This document shows, one piece after another, positions 19,670 to 30,330 of a stretch of 64,000 nucleotides of DNA. How positions within the stretch are numbered: the first letter of the stretch is position 1; each line of letters starts with the position of its first letter. Source of the DNA: Pelobates cultripes (taxonomy: Eukaryota; Chordata; Amphibia; Anura; Pelobatidae); NCBI GenBank assembly GCA_933207985.1, contig OW240914.1, positions 282,880,205-282,944,204 on the forward strand. Direction: 5' to 3'. The position numbers were made by a program, and so were the translations under genes. The notes below the pieces were generated by a model. That model was not told the DNA's origin. It worked only from the letters and a program-made list of their open reading frames with translations, and did no database searches.

Positions 19670-20056
19670 AAAAAATAGTGTGGAACCAAAGGTCCCTAAG
19701 TGGAAGAGTTATAAATAAAAGGGGGGTCCCTACCTTTAATAATCCTAAGGGTATAGGCAATTAAAATAGACAGGGAGGAAAGATAGGGCAAAGGGAATAG
19801 ATGTGTAAAAACACATACAGGTCCAAAACAACTACTTTACAGAGAAATAGCCCAAATCTAATAAAGTTGGGTCAAAAATGCTCCAAACTGTAAGGTTGTC
19901 AAAAGATAGGTAAATAGAGGAATAACAAAGGAAGGAAAGAGGGGAAGAGGAAGGGGGAGGAACACTTCCTAACTGTATACCTCGGCACAGTGAGAATCAC
20001 AAGTGCCTACCTATTACCCTTCTGCCTACCTGGCTGAAGTAGCTAAAAACCGAATT
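19670..20056 (-). repeat. 5' terminal direct repeat of the young PLE (truncated pseudo-LTR)
   Basis: Partner of 15052-15438 with one mismatch. It abuts the AATTCGATACCA target duplication and lacks the ribozyme-bearing extension found upstream of the 3' copy. Confidence 0.95.
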
Positions 20057-20930
20057 CGATACCATGCTTCTTCTTCTTGTTTGTTTAATTGAGTATAATA
20101 TATATGGTATATCATGCTAGCTGAAAAAGAGTTTTTAACTAACGGGAATTAACTCCTCCATTTAACTTAGTTTGCGCTAAAAAAAAATTTCCCCTGCCAG
20201 ATGAAGTTTGTAATACTCTTCTGAATTAGCCATCAATCTGAAATATTTAGAGCAATCATCCTAAATATATATATTGCCATTTGGGGAGAATATATGAATT
20301 AATTATATTAATTCTTCCCATCCAAGATGTTTCTATGTTTATCCAGTTCTTTAACAAATGATTTGTGTGACGAAGGAGTGACAAGAAGTTGATTTCTCTG
20401 ATGTTATTTAAATTCCTTGCTAATTTTATTCCTTAGTAGGGCATATCTTTTTTCATCCAAGTACAATTATATTTAAATCTAATATCTTGTTTTAAACTAT
20501 TATCTAAATTAAGATCCATTATTGCTGTTTTATTGATGTTAATTTTATAATTTGCTACTTGACCATATTCTTCTCTTTCATAAGATACTCTAGTGACCTG
20601 TTCTGCTCTGAAATTGTGATCAGTAGATCATCCACAGACATATTAAGTTTTTGTTACCCTTCTTTACATCTATATCCCTTGATGTTCTTATTATTTCTTA
20701 TACTATTAAAAAAGGACTCGATGGACATAATATATAGTACCATTACTAAGTGAAAACCAATTTGAACATAAATTTGGTCTCACTACTCTTGCTAAAGGTG
20801 TTGTATATAAAGCCATAATGGCCCGATGTGTCCAACCCTGGATCCCAAATTGTTGTAATGATTAATTCATAAATTCCCAGCTGACCCTGTTGAACGCATT
20901 CTCAGCATCAATCGACAGAGCTCTGAGTTA
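20057..20930 (-). mobile_element. L1/Tx1-like LINE, segment 4 (reverse transcriptase core, 5'-truncated)
   Basis: Minus-strand sequence near 20930-20870 translates to ALSIDAENAFNRVSWEF, RT motif A of the L1 clade. Sequence near 20636-20610 gives SVDDLLIT, resembling motif C. Frameshifts occur throughout. The 5' truncation falls just before motif A, where the inverted PLE arm begins. With segments at 11681-12069, 12784-13134 and 14263-15051 this makes one LINE of about 2.4 kb. Confidence 0.75.
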
Positions 20931-21113
20931 GCTCATACAAAGGTGAGTGGTAGCGACACTTAACTACCCACCACGTATACTTTATATTTACTATATTGCA
21001 CTATTAATTTGTTGTGTTTCTTTTTGAGGTCCAGTGTGCCACATATCTGGTTATCTATGTATGTATAATTGTTTGTACTTATACTTCGGGCACGGTTTAC
21101 TCTGTCTCTTCAG
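20914..21113 (+). repeat. Right inverted arm of the head-to-head PLE pair
   Basis: The reverse complement matches 8603-8805: CTGAAGAGAC start, GCCCGAAGTATAAGTACAAAC, then AGTTAAGTGTCGCTACCACT and TTTGTATGAGC. Identity is high but not perfect, about one change per 10-15 bp. The arm marks the right boundary of everything inserted into the Tc1 element. Confidence 0.85.
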
Positions 21114-22134
21114 TATTGCATGTACCAACAAGGTTCTGGAATCCTTGTACTGTACACTGCTGCCAAGACCAAAGAGCTGTCCAAGTATGTCAGGGACAAG
21201 ATTGTCAACCTACACAAGGCTAGAATGGGCTACAAGACCATCGCCAAGCAGCTTGGTGAGAAGGTGACAACAATTGGTGCGATTATTCGCAAATGGAAGA
21301 AACACAAAATAACTGCCCGTCTCCCTCGGTCTGGTGCTCCATGCAAGATCTCACCTCATGGAGTTTCAATGATTATGAGAACGGTGAGAAATCAGCCCAG
21401 AACTACACCGGAGGATCTTGTTAATGATCTCAAGGAAGCTGGGACCATAGTCACGAAAACAATTGGTAACACACTATGCCGTGAAGGACTGAAATCCTGC
21501 AGCGCCCACAAGGTTCCCCTGCTCAAGAAAGCACATGTACAGGCCCATCTTAAGTTTGCCAATGAACATCTGAATGATTCAGAGGAGAACTGGCTGAAAG
21601 TTTTGTGGTCAGATGAGTCCAACGAGCTCTTTGGCCTCAACTCAACTCACCATGTTTGGCGGAGGAGGGATACTGTCTATGATCCCAAGAATACCATCCC
21701 TACCATCAACCATGGGGGTGGAAACATTATGCTTTGGAGGTGTTTTTTCTGCTAAGGGGACAGGACAACCGCACCGTATCAAAAGGACGATGGACGGGGC
21801 CATGTACGGTCAAATCTTGGGTGAGAACCTCCTTCCCTTCAGCCAGGGCATTGAAAATGGGTCATGGATGGGCACTCCAGGATAACAAAGACCCAAACCA
21901 CACAGCCAATGCAACAAAGGAGCGGCTCAAGAAGAAGTACATTAAGGTCCTGGAGTGGCCTAGCCAGTAGACAGATCTTAATGCCATCGAAAATCTGTGG
22001 AGAGAGCTGAAGGTTTGAGTTGCGAGGATCTGCGAAGAGGAGTGAGACAAATTCCCTCCTAAGATGTGTGCAAACCTGGTGGCCAAAGAAAAATCTGACT
22101 TCTGTGATTGCCAACAATGGTTTTGCCTCCAAGT
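21069..22134 (+). pseudogene. Tc1-like transposase, disrupted
   Basis: Clear similarity starts near 21160 with [17 protein letters not shown], and continues with the two helix-turn-helix regions ([18 protein letters not shown]) and [10 protein letters not shown]. The catalytic domain shows the first Asp in LWSDES and [11 protein letters not shown] frame break follows near 21755. The remaining codons are in another frame, with the second Asp region ([10 protein letters not shown]) and the Glu region (LNAIENLW). A premature stop precedes the Glu. The true N-terminus was separated by insertion of the PLE complex at 8603-21113. Intact family members are about 340 residues. No active enzyme can be made from this copy. 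Confidence 0.92.
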
Positions 22135-22347
22135 ACTAAGTCGAAGGGGTCAAATACTTATTTCACTCATTGACATGCAAATCAATTTATTACTTTTTTG
22201 ACATGCGTTTTTCTGGATTTTGTTTTGTTATTCTGTCTCTTACTGTTAAAATACACCTACACCATTAAAATTATAGACTGGTCATTTCTTTGACAGTGGG
22301 CAAAGGTTCAAAATCAGCAGGGGATCAAATACTTTTTCCCCTCACTG
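21114..22347 (+). mobile_element. Right part of the split Tc1-like transposon
   Basis: It carries the transposase relic and ends in the inverted repeat TTTTTCCCCTCACTG at 22347, which mirrors CAGTGAGGGACAAAAG at 8362. The inner TCAAATACTTATTTCACTCA near 22150 is the matching direct repeat. The expected flanking TA has mutated to TG, consistent with great age. Confidence 0.9.
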
Positions 22348-23720
22348 TGGTTCTAATGTCTATTACTATGTTTTTAAAACTTTTGAACACTCTTAAGATC
22401 ACTATTGTGTTAGTTATATAAATATAGATTAATATTTTAGAATTCATGTTAATGTATAGCTCCCAACATTTCCAATGGGCAAAGAGATACACTTGAATTT
22501 TTTGGGTGTGAGTGGGGGTGTTGCCAGGGAAAGGTCTGTTCTGAGAAATTTGAGGTGACTTACTAATAATAATTTATGCAACTAAAATGTAATTTATGAA
22601 AAGAACAATGTATCTTATTGCACAAGCTGATTTCGAAACACATTTATTGTAATTTAAAGACACATTACTGGGAGTATTATTGCTTTGGAGCTCTGTTATA
22701 CACTCTGACGCACCAACAATATTGAGCTTCTAAAAAACAGGGACATTAGGAGAAAAAAGACGGATTGATTTGGGCTCCGAATAGCGATTGTCCCTCCTAA
22801 ATTGGGACACTTGAGAGGTACATTAGTAGGGGAGATTTGCAAACTGCCAAGTTCGGCAAATGAGGAGTCACTCATGGAATTTTTTGTCTGGTTCCTTGGT
22901 TTCCCATGGGCATTGCCCCACGTATGTGTCCTTTAAAACGCTTTAGTATGGCTACTACTTGACTTACGAAAGTAAAACTTATGAAACATCTCTCACGCAG
23001 AATTATGTGGCAGATTGGTAGACAGGATTTCAATAAATCTGGTGCAAATGAAGCAGTAGGTAAAGGTCATAGGACATTTGTAATTGTAATGTGCCTTATA
23101 ATTACACAGTGTATGCGTGTATACCTTTTATGTTTCTTACATTAGAATTTCAGCATTTTGTTTTTATGAAATAATATGTAATTTTTCAATGGATTTGTGG
23201 ATTAGCAGGCAAACGTTGTTTGGATAGAAATATAAATTGTGTGTTTTGATTTGCTCAATGTTGAAATTGCTTCTATGCAATGCAAGGAGGCCACTAATAA
23301 AATCATTAAATGTACACTATCATGATTTTATGGCTAGTTTTATCTTTACACATGACCTTAAAAATATAGGTTAATTTTGTGATCAATATAGGTGTCAAAT
23401 AAAAATCTATGAACCAACATATGCTGCCTGGAATTCTGCTTTTCACTAAAAGTTTGAATAACTTTAGTGCAAGAAAGCATTTTTAAATGTACATTTTCTT
23501 CATGTAAGAAAGCACAACTGTGAGATAAATAACTGCATATGGCAAAATCAGGATTAAACACTTCTTGACTGCTGACGTACGGGATATGTCGAAGTTGCTC
23601 TTTCATTTGAGAACTGAGGACATACCCTGCACATCAGCATAGGGGACAACTGGCCCTAATTTCCTGGGACAGTCCTGTGTTTTGGGCTCCTGTCCCTGCA
23701 AAGTTGAATAGGATGGTTAC
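22348..23720. other. No gene or repeat recognised
   Basis: AT-rich sequence with short unremarkable frames. I could not assign any part to a gene or a known element. Confidence 0.45.
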
Positions 23721-23724
23721 TAAA

Positions 23725-24470
23725 AATGTGTGTGTGTGTGTGTATGTGTCAGTGACCCACTGTAAGTATCTGTGTGTGTACCTGTGTGTGTGTGTGTGTG
23801 TATATATGTTTCCCTATCCTGCCCCCTGTCCTACAGAGCTCTCCCGTCTGTCCCTTAGCGCTCTCCCCTGACCCTTAGTGGTCTCTCCTCTCCCCCCCAC
23901 CCCACCCCTAGCGGTCTCTTCTCACACCCACCACTTCTCCCTGTGTTCTTCTCTGCCCCCTACCATCCCTGTGTTCTCCTCACCTCCCCTTCTCCTCTCC
24001 CCCTTTCCCTGTTTTCTTCTCACTCCCCTCTGTGTTATTCTCACTCCCCCCCTCCATGTGTTCTTCTCACTCCCCCTCCCTGTGTTCTTATCACCTCCCC
24101 CGTGTTCTCCTCATATATCCCTTCTCCCACCCCTCCCTGTGTTCTTCTGCCTCCCCCTTCTTCTTCCCCCTCCCCCTGTTTCTTCCTTCCTTTCTTCTTT
24201 TCTTTTATTCCTCGTTTCTTCTTACTCCCTCTCCATTATTCTCCTTACTCCCCCTCCCCTCTTCTTTTATTTCCCTCTCCTGTTTTCTTCTTACTCCCCC
24301 CTCCTTCTTACTCCCTCTCCCCTTCTTACCCCCCTCCCTCTTCTTACTCCCCCTGCTTTCTTCTTATTCCACCCTCCCCTCTTCTTCTTAATCCTCCTCC
24401 CCTCTTCTTCTTACTTCCCCCCTCCCCTCCCCTCCCTCCTTGTGTTCTACTTACCTCCCCTTCCCTGTAG
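23725..24470. repeat. TG microsatellite followed by 650-bp C/T-rich satellite
   Basis: (TG)n with TATG interruptions spans 23725-23815. From about 23880 the plus strand is nearly all pyrimidine, with loosely repeated TGTGTTCTTCTCACTCCCCC-like units. Open frames of up to 270 codons here (Pro/Leu/Ser-rich) are low-complexity artefacts. The strand bias could support triplex DNA. Confidence 0.9.
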
Positions 24471-24621
24471 TGTGACCGAGCTCCTCTCGGGTCTGCGGTA
24501 CAGGAGTTTCCTGTACCCAGCCAGACTGACTGACCCAGCCAGACTGAGTGTGCACTTCCTTTCAGTCCGGCTGGATCGCGGACCAGAGAGGAGCTCGGCT
24601 ACGCTACAGGGAAGGGGAGGT
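24453..24621. repeat. Imperfect palindrome with about 60-bp arms
   Basis: ACCTCCCCTTCCCTGTAG and CCGAGCTCCTCTC on the left are inverted as GAGAGGAGCTCGG and CTACAGGGAAGGGGAGGT on the right. It sits at the junction of the C/T satellite with a GC-rich block. It is probably part of a GC-rich interspersed element that ends near 24750 (GTGCCGGCCCTGGGTCTGC). Confidence 0.8.
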
Positions 24622-25066
24622 GAGGAGAGAGGCAGTGCTGAGGCTCTTTATAGAGCGCTCAGGCGGCTGCAGCATTTAAAGGGCCGGTGATGGGGGCGGC
24701 TGCCTAGGCGGCTGCCTAGTTTGCCTAATAGGAAGTGCCGGCCCTGGGTCTGCAGTGATTATGGTGTCAAGTGGAGTGCTTGGAGCCCTCGGGAAGCACT
24801 AGGAGCATCCATCAACGGAGGTACCCAGTCAGGATGCGAGGTGATCGGTTACAGGAATGAAATACAGAAATGTTAATGAATTATGGAATATGGGTTAAAC
24901 TATGGTAATTAAATCATAATATTTGTATAGATGTCAATGGAGTGATAGGAATTTAGTTTAATATTCCAAATTAACCCTGCTAGTCACACATTATTATAAG
25001 TTTAGATAGATATTGTAAAATCACCCTGGGGCTAAAATCATTAGTGGACCTTTTATACTATTGAGG

Positions 25067-25566
25067 TCAAAGGAAAACTATAGCGTTCGGAATACAAATA
25101 TGTATTCCGAACGCAATAGAGCTCTAGTCACCTAAATGGTGACTAGGGCCCCATTCCACTGTGAATAAATGGTTAATTAACCATTTATTTGCTTACCTTA
25201 ATAGAGCGCCGGGCTCCTTCGGCACTGGTGACCTCTCCTCCTCCATCGATGTCAGCTCCTGAGTGGGGCCGTTTGCGCATTCAAACCTGCACATAGCAAA
25301 GCATTACTCAGTGCTTTCCTATGGGGATCGTTTTTCACGGACCTCCAGTATCACGTAAGTGCGATTTACTTAGTGTAAATCACGGAAGCACCTTTAGTGG
25401 CTGTCAGGGAGACAGTCACTAGAGGCTGGCTTAACCCTGCAGTGTAAACATAGCAGTTTCTCTGAAACTGCTATGTTTTCAGCTGCAGCGTGAAAGCTAG
25501 GGGAAACTGGCACCCAGACCACTTCATTGAGCTGAAGTAGTCTGGGTGCCTCCAGTGGTCCTTTAA
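25067..25566. mobile_element. T2/Kolobok-type MITE
   Basis: The left end TCAAAGGAAAACTATAGCG and right end CCAGTGGTCCTTTAA are inverted. The flanking tetranucleotide is TTAA on the right and a mutated TCAA on the left. The interior shares CACCCAGACCACTTCA and similar blocks with the copy at 33462-33945. Confidence 0.75.
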
Positions 25567-25989
25567 TGAAAATGTTAAATGTAAAAGAACACTCCAAGAA
25601 CCATAACTACTAGAGCATGCAGTAATGCCTATGGTGCCAGGAGTACACTGGTGTACTCCTAGTGTAAGTAGTCAAAACATTTAAGAACATTAAGACAACT
25701 TACCTGGGTCCCACCGGACTTCCACCACTGCCTCCACTGCTGTCAGAACCTCCTGCCAGTGAGCTAGGTTTTGCCATGCAAGGCAGCAGTCACTGGCGGA
25801 AAGTACCCAGCTGATGCATATAATAAATGCAGTCGTGCATGATCCTACTTACCTCAGTAGAGCTTACTAGAAGCTAGTTTTCGGTGGGTAAGGAGGAACA
25901 GTAACAATAAAGGACTAATCACCAGAGTAAAATGTACGTAAACGCAGTCAAAGTATCATGATCCCAATAATGCCTGTAGAGCAATCCAG

Positions 25990-27500
25990 TGAGAATGCGA
26001 TCCAGTGAGAACGTGCACCATGGAATGAATACATTTACAGACCGGGCCCCACACACTAACCTGGAACAATGGTTCGACAAACTCTTCACCCGCTTCTGGG
26101 CGCAACTGGAGGCGAGAACCGAGTCCACACAAGCACAGGGCCGGAGGAGACCACGAGGGGGAGAGGAGTCAGTGATGCAGGTGCATCCTCCGGGCACGCA
26201 TACCCGCCAAGCCTTAACCACAAGCAGACTGGGCCCACCTGGGCCGAGGGCCAACAAGGGGAAACACCCTCCGCACCGGCCATCATGGCAGAAAACCCCC
26301 CACCGCAAGCGGTGGAAGTTCATCCGGGGCCTCTGTCGCATCCCACCCGGGAAAGACTTGGACTCTGACACGAGCCCCCAAGTCTGTGGTCACTCAATGC
26401 AGGCCCTACGCAAGGCCTGGGGCAAGAGGGTTGCAACGCGGCGCTCTGACCTGCTACCCCCTTTGGACTTTACCTGTCAGTTCCCGAGTGTCGGCGTGGG
26501 GTGAATGACCCAATCCAAGCCTGGGCCTGATGAACTGTTACCAACCTCCACTATTGACCGCCGACAAGACCCTTCACACACGCTGAGCAGCTTCCGCAAC
26601 CACAACCCTCCAACACCGCCGCTGATCCCTGAAAGGTGGAAGCAAGGTAGCGGGACTGCACAGTTTGAGCACACCTGCCACACAACTTAGATCCTCCATC
26701 TCCCGGGCACACATGGGGTGGCTGCCTCAGAGCCTCAGTTAATGTTTATCAGCCAGAGGGTAACAGTGGCACTTACTGCTGCTGTTAATACATGCCAGAC
26801 TCACTACTTATTTAGCCTGTCTACCCATATCTGATCAACACTATGTAGCGTGCAGTAAAAAGCCTGAATAGATTGACGTTAAAAGTAAAAGTGTTCATAC
26901 ATGCTCAGACATAAACGTCTGATTTCCTGTAACAAAAAGTATATCTGCACTAACCAATTGCTGTTACTAGCGCTTTTGAAACTGCATTACACATACTTTT
27001 TATTGCTACTAGTCCAGTTTACGCACAGACAGACCTTGTTTGCATGATATACCTAAGTTTAAAGTTGATGCTCTAACGTTACAATAATTATTCCTGTCTA
27101 TAATATATATCACGTAAGCAATTCCTATGTGTGTTACCCATTTTAGCAAGAAACGCCTACACTATGATATTGTTAATGTTGTGAGTTTTCCTTCTAACTG
27201 CTTTAACATAGTTAATATCACTCTGGTGACACCCATGGGTGCTGTGCCTTTAATCAAAAGACCTACACATTCCCAGTGTGTTAGAGCACCCAGCTAACCT
27301 AGCTACAGCTACGACTAGCACTGTCGCAGCCTGATATGTCTAATAGGTCACTCCTGTTATAATTTAAAAATGTGCAATGTTTCTGATGCTACACTACTGT
27401 TACGGCATGTTTCCTTTATGTTTGCACCAGCTGTCGTGGCAGTGCAAAACTGCTTGTTAACTCGATGCACAAATAAAATAAAGAATTAAAAAAAAAAAAC
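25990..27500 (+). mobile_element. Probable LINE-derived insertion with poly(A) tail
   Basis: A GC-richer block (26040-26700) with broken frames is followed by AT-rich sequence resembling an L1/Tx1 3' UTR. It ends in AAATAAAATAAAGAATT and an A run at 27488-27500. The 171-codon frame at 25989-26504 has no domain I recognise; it could be ORF1-like. The left boundary and target duplication are not established. Confidence 0.4.
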
Positions 27501-28810
27501 AGAGAGCCGAATGCAGTATTTTCTCCTTGTAACATATGCTAGCATGTAAGTTTGAATACTGGCTTGGTAACATACCTGGTTACCCCTTTTGTGTTGCAGA
27601 ACAGGAATGTCTTGTTCTACTTGAGAATAACGTGAAGTAAAATGTTTTTCTTTTGTGTCACTAGACACAAAAAGGTCAGTAATTAATATTATTTTTTTCT
27701 ATTTAATAACATGCTTAGACAAATTATAATATGCAGGGTTGACTTATTAACCCTCTGCCTGAGATATTTTCATTCACACAGATATTTCTCTTTGAGCAGG
27801 TTATAGTAAAATACATAGACACTGGCCTTGTGATGTGCTCAGTGTAATGTAATAAACATTGGGTGCCAGGCTGGTTAATATATCTACAGGAGTAATACAT
27901 CAGGCAGGAATTATAGAGGGCTTTTACCAGCCTGGCCATGTGTGGATTGTGATTGGGCTGGTGGCCTGTGCTCTCAATGCTTTCCGGCCTGTTCCGGCCA
28001 ACTGGGATATTTCCTGGTGGACTGCAGTATCTATTGCTAACCAGGCTGCCAGTCTACAGTGGGTGTATATAATGTACCTGGGGGTGATTATCAGTGACTA
28101 CAGGATGAAATGAGACATTGAACATGACATTCATAACATGCTTGTCTCATAGGCACACCCAGATCTCTGTGAACACTTCTTCCTACTGTGCAGGTTTGAA
28201 GAGATATATGAGGTAACACCTCACAACTTCGGCAGCCTTTATCTGTCAAATCTGTACATACTGCATACTTTATATGAGTAACACCATCATCGAAGACCTG
28301 TGAGTTTCCATGCGCAAAAAATAAATTTATTTCTACTTGCCCTTCAGTCTAATGGGTGCCAGCTTTGTGCCGGGAGTTCATAAAACTTTTAGTTTTATTT
28401 AGTACGCTCTTCAAACGATAGATGTATTTGCAGATGCACCATCACTTCATTAATATCTGATCATGATACTCAGACAGTTACAGCTAGACAACAGGGCCAT
28501 CTATATCATTAGTACGGCCCAGGCAAGACAATTTTGTACTCCTCCACAAAACGAGATACATGATTACATACATATATAATTAGCCAGTCACATGTATGCT
28601 CTGCCGAACATCTAGTGTGGGAGCCACTCCATCATAACACTCACATCCAGCATTTCTTGAGGCTGTTGCCTCTCATGCCTCACCCAAACGCCAGGGTGTC
28701 TTATTGACCCATTTTCTTAGCTTTCTGTTGCCGTACCTCACTGGTCTCTGATAAGTGAATGCTTCTTTTCAGCGCCCCAGGGCAGAATCACAGATTCCAC
28801 ATCCTAACTA
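27501..28810. other. No gene recognised; one unassigned 84-codon frame
   Basis: The frame 27859-28113 (MGARLVNISTGVIHQ...) is Trp- and Ile-rich. It might be a worn retroelement fragment, but no family can be supported. It lacks splice-site or promoter context. The rest is AT-rich and unassigned. Confidence 0.35.
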
Positions 28811-29046
28811 AAGCCTCAATTTAATATTGTTGGATAATCTTTACAAATTATTTAATATTTTTGGATAAGCTGTTAATACAATTTTTGTAAGATATTTAAT
28901 AGATATTTGTAACATATAAAAATATCAAAACATATCAAAACATTACACATTAAAAATATTTAGCATATTATTAAATCATTTTAAATATTTATCCAAACAT
29001 ATTAAATCATTTCAAAAGCATATCCAATAATATTAAACTGAGGCCT
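28811..29046. mobile_element. AT-rich fold-back MITE
   Basis: AGCCTCAATTTAATATTGTTGGATA on the left is inverted as TATCCAATAATATTAAACTGAGGC on the right. The centre is AT-rich. It appears related to the element at 38465-39545, whose ends read GATTTAATATTTTTTGATAAG. Confidence 0.75.
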
Positions 29047-29300
29047 AAAGACCTAAATAATATGACTGAGCCTTGGGCACTATCAACCAAGATCGCACCT
29101 TCAAAGTGACCTTCTTTGAGACCCATAACATTGAGTCCCATTTTACTTTTTTGGTTTCATCCTCAAAAAATAGCCTTAAAATACAAATGCAAATAAACAT
29201 GCCATAGTTTATGAATTTGCAAACTAACACGGAAAAAACTGAAAAACTTACAACCTCTGCTAACACAGAAGCAGTTCCCACGGAAGTGACGTATCTTGAT

Positions 29301-29482
29301 TAGAGATGTCGCGAACCGTCCGCAAACTTCCCGCGAACGGTTCGCCGCGGTTCGCCGCGGTTCGCCGCGAACTGTTTGCAGCGAACTCCGGTCAGCTGAC
29401 ACATCCCGGCCAATCTCCAGCAGACCCTCCCTCCCAGACCCTCCTACATCCTGGACAGCATCCATGTTTCGCGACATCTCTA
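29301..29482. mobile_element. hAT-type MITE with 8-bp target duplication
   Basis: The 182-bp element has inverted ends TAGAGATGTCGCGAA and TTCGCGACATCTCTA. ATCTTGAT flanks it at 29293-29300 and 29483-29490. An 8-bp duplication is diagnostic of hAT transposition. Inside, GCGGTTCGCC is tandemly repeated. It encodes no protein. Confidence 0.93.
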
Positions 29483-29539
29483 ATCTTGATACGTAAAGAT
29501 ACATGGAAGATAGAAGAAAATGCTCCTTTTCTTAAACAT

Positions 29540-29900
29540 ATAAAGACTGTGAGTTTATGATAACAAGTAGCACTTTGATAAAGACATTCAGTCGAAACGC
29601 GTTAGCGCTATTGTATTTATATGTTGCTGTTTTAATCGCATTTATTAAAAGTTTTGTTCCTGAGACCACCACTAAATTTGGTGTTTGACTTATACAACCT
29701 AAGGCAAGTGGTGTAAACCTAAGGAACATCCACATACCAGTTTCCAGTATTTGATCTCGGCAAGCATTTGCATATTGAAAAGGTGCAAACAGTCTGAGCC
29801 ACTTTTTAAACGGCTCAGCACCATGCGAGTGGGACATTTTCTTCCTAATTTATATTTTGTTACCTATACAGTCTATCCTATGATCTACTATTATTTGTGT
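29540..29900 (+). mobile_element. Penelope-like terminal remnant
   Basis: It contains a degraded hammerhead-like motif at 29569-29609 followed by AT-rich leader-like sequence similar in style to PLE ends elsewhere in the window. No ORF is retained and boundaries are approximate. Confidence 0.5.
29569..29609 (+). ncRNA. Degraded hammerhead-like motif
   Basis: AGCACT (stem I), TTGATAA (should be CTGANGA: C3 and G8 both changed), an extra A, GAC/GTC (stem II), GAAA, palindromic stem III ACGCGT, U17, and AGCGCT closing stem I with five of six pairs. Mutation of two core bases predicts loss of cleavage. Confidence 0.6.
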
Positions 29901-30330
29901 TTTTAGGCTGTATTCAACAATATGGTAACTTGCATGTTTTTTTTATTATACACTGTATTTTGCACCAATTTGTATGCTCTCACCAATTGTTTTATTTCAC
30001 TTTATTTGAGACACTCCTAATGGCCCACACTGGACATCCTAATAATTGAAGATATGAGTCAATTGTTTGTGATAATAGCTGGTGCCTAATCAGATATGTT
30101 GGAGGACTTGCTGTCTGTCGTCTGTAGTCTCTATGGTGCTGGAGAGGAAGTATTTTATGTTCCTGTCTTTCTTCACTTCCTCATTCTTGCTATGCAGCCA
30201 TTTTGCCTTTGAGATGTAACAAAGTTTTGTTTCTTGTTTTACTAAATAAGCTTGCTTCTGTTTAAGCAAAACCACTGACTGAAGATTCTTAATTACTTAG
30301 CTTTATATGTGTGTTTTGCTCTGACTTCTA

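Larger units (their letters stand above)
15053..20056 (-). mobile_element. Young, near-complete Penelope-like element with 387-bp terminal repeats
   Basis: A 12-bp target duplication AATTCGATACCA lies at 15041-15052 and 20053-20064; its AATT overlaps the end of the repeat. The direct repeats 15052-15438 and 19670-20056 are colinear (offset 4618) and differ at one position I can see. In minus-strand order the element is 5' repeat, short leader, ORF1 (19503-18742), ORF2 (18742-16394), a 3' region with a hammerhead-like motif, and 3' repeat. The 5' repeat is truncated before the ribozyme, consistent with incomplete target-primed reverse transcription. The open frames and near-identical repeats indicate recent activity. 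It inserted into an L1-like LINE, which is restored exactly across the target site. Confidence 0.95.

Noticed and set aside
8603..21113. A giant DNA transposon with 200-bp terminal inverted repeats
   Set aside because: The arms contain PLE sequence and a ribozyme, and the cargo is independent nested elements with their own target duplications.
23878..24690. 270-codon Pro/Leu/Ser-rich frame and overlapping partners
   Set aside because: They arise from a pyrimidine-rich satellite; all frames are open because stop codons need purines.
25989..26504. 171-codon frame as a host gene
   Set aside because: No recognised domain, no splice context, and a poly(A)-ended LINE-like sequence follows.
27859..28113. 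84-codon hydrophobic frame as a membrane protein gene
   Set aside because: No family match, promoter or splice signals; more likely a worn element or chance frame.
29163..29560. Frames of 66-113 codons across the hAT MITE
   Set aside because: They translate the inverted repeats of a non-coding MITE and its flanks.
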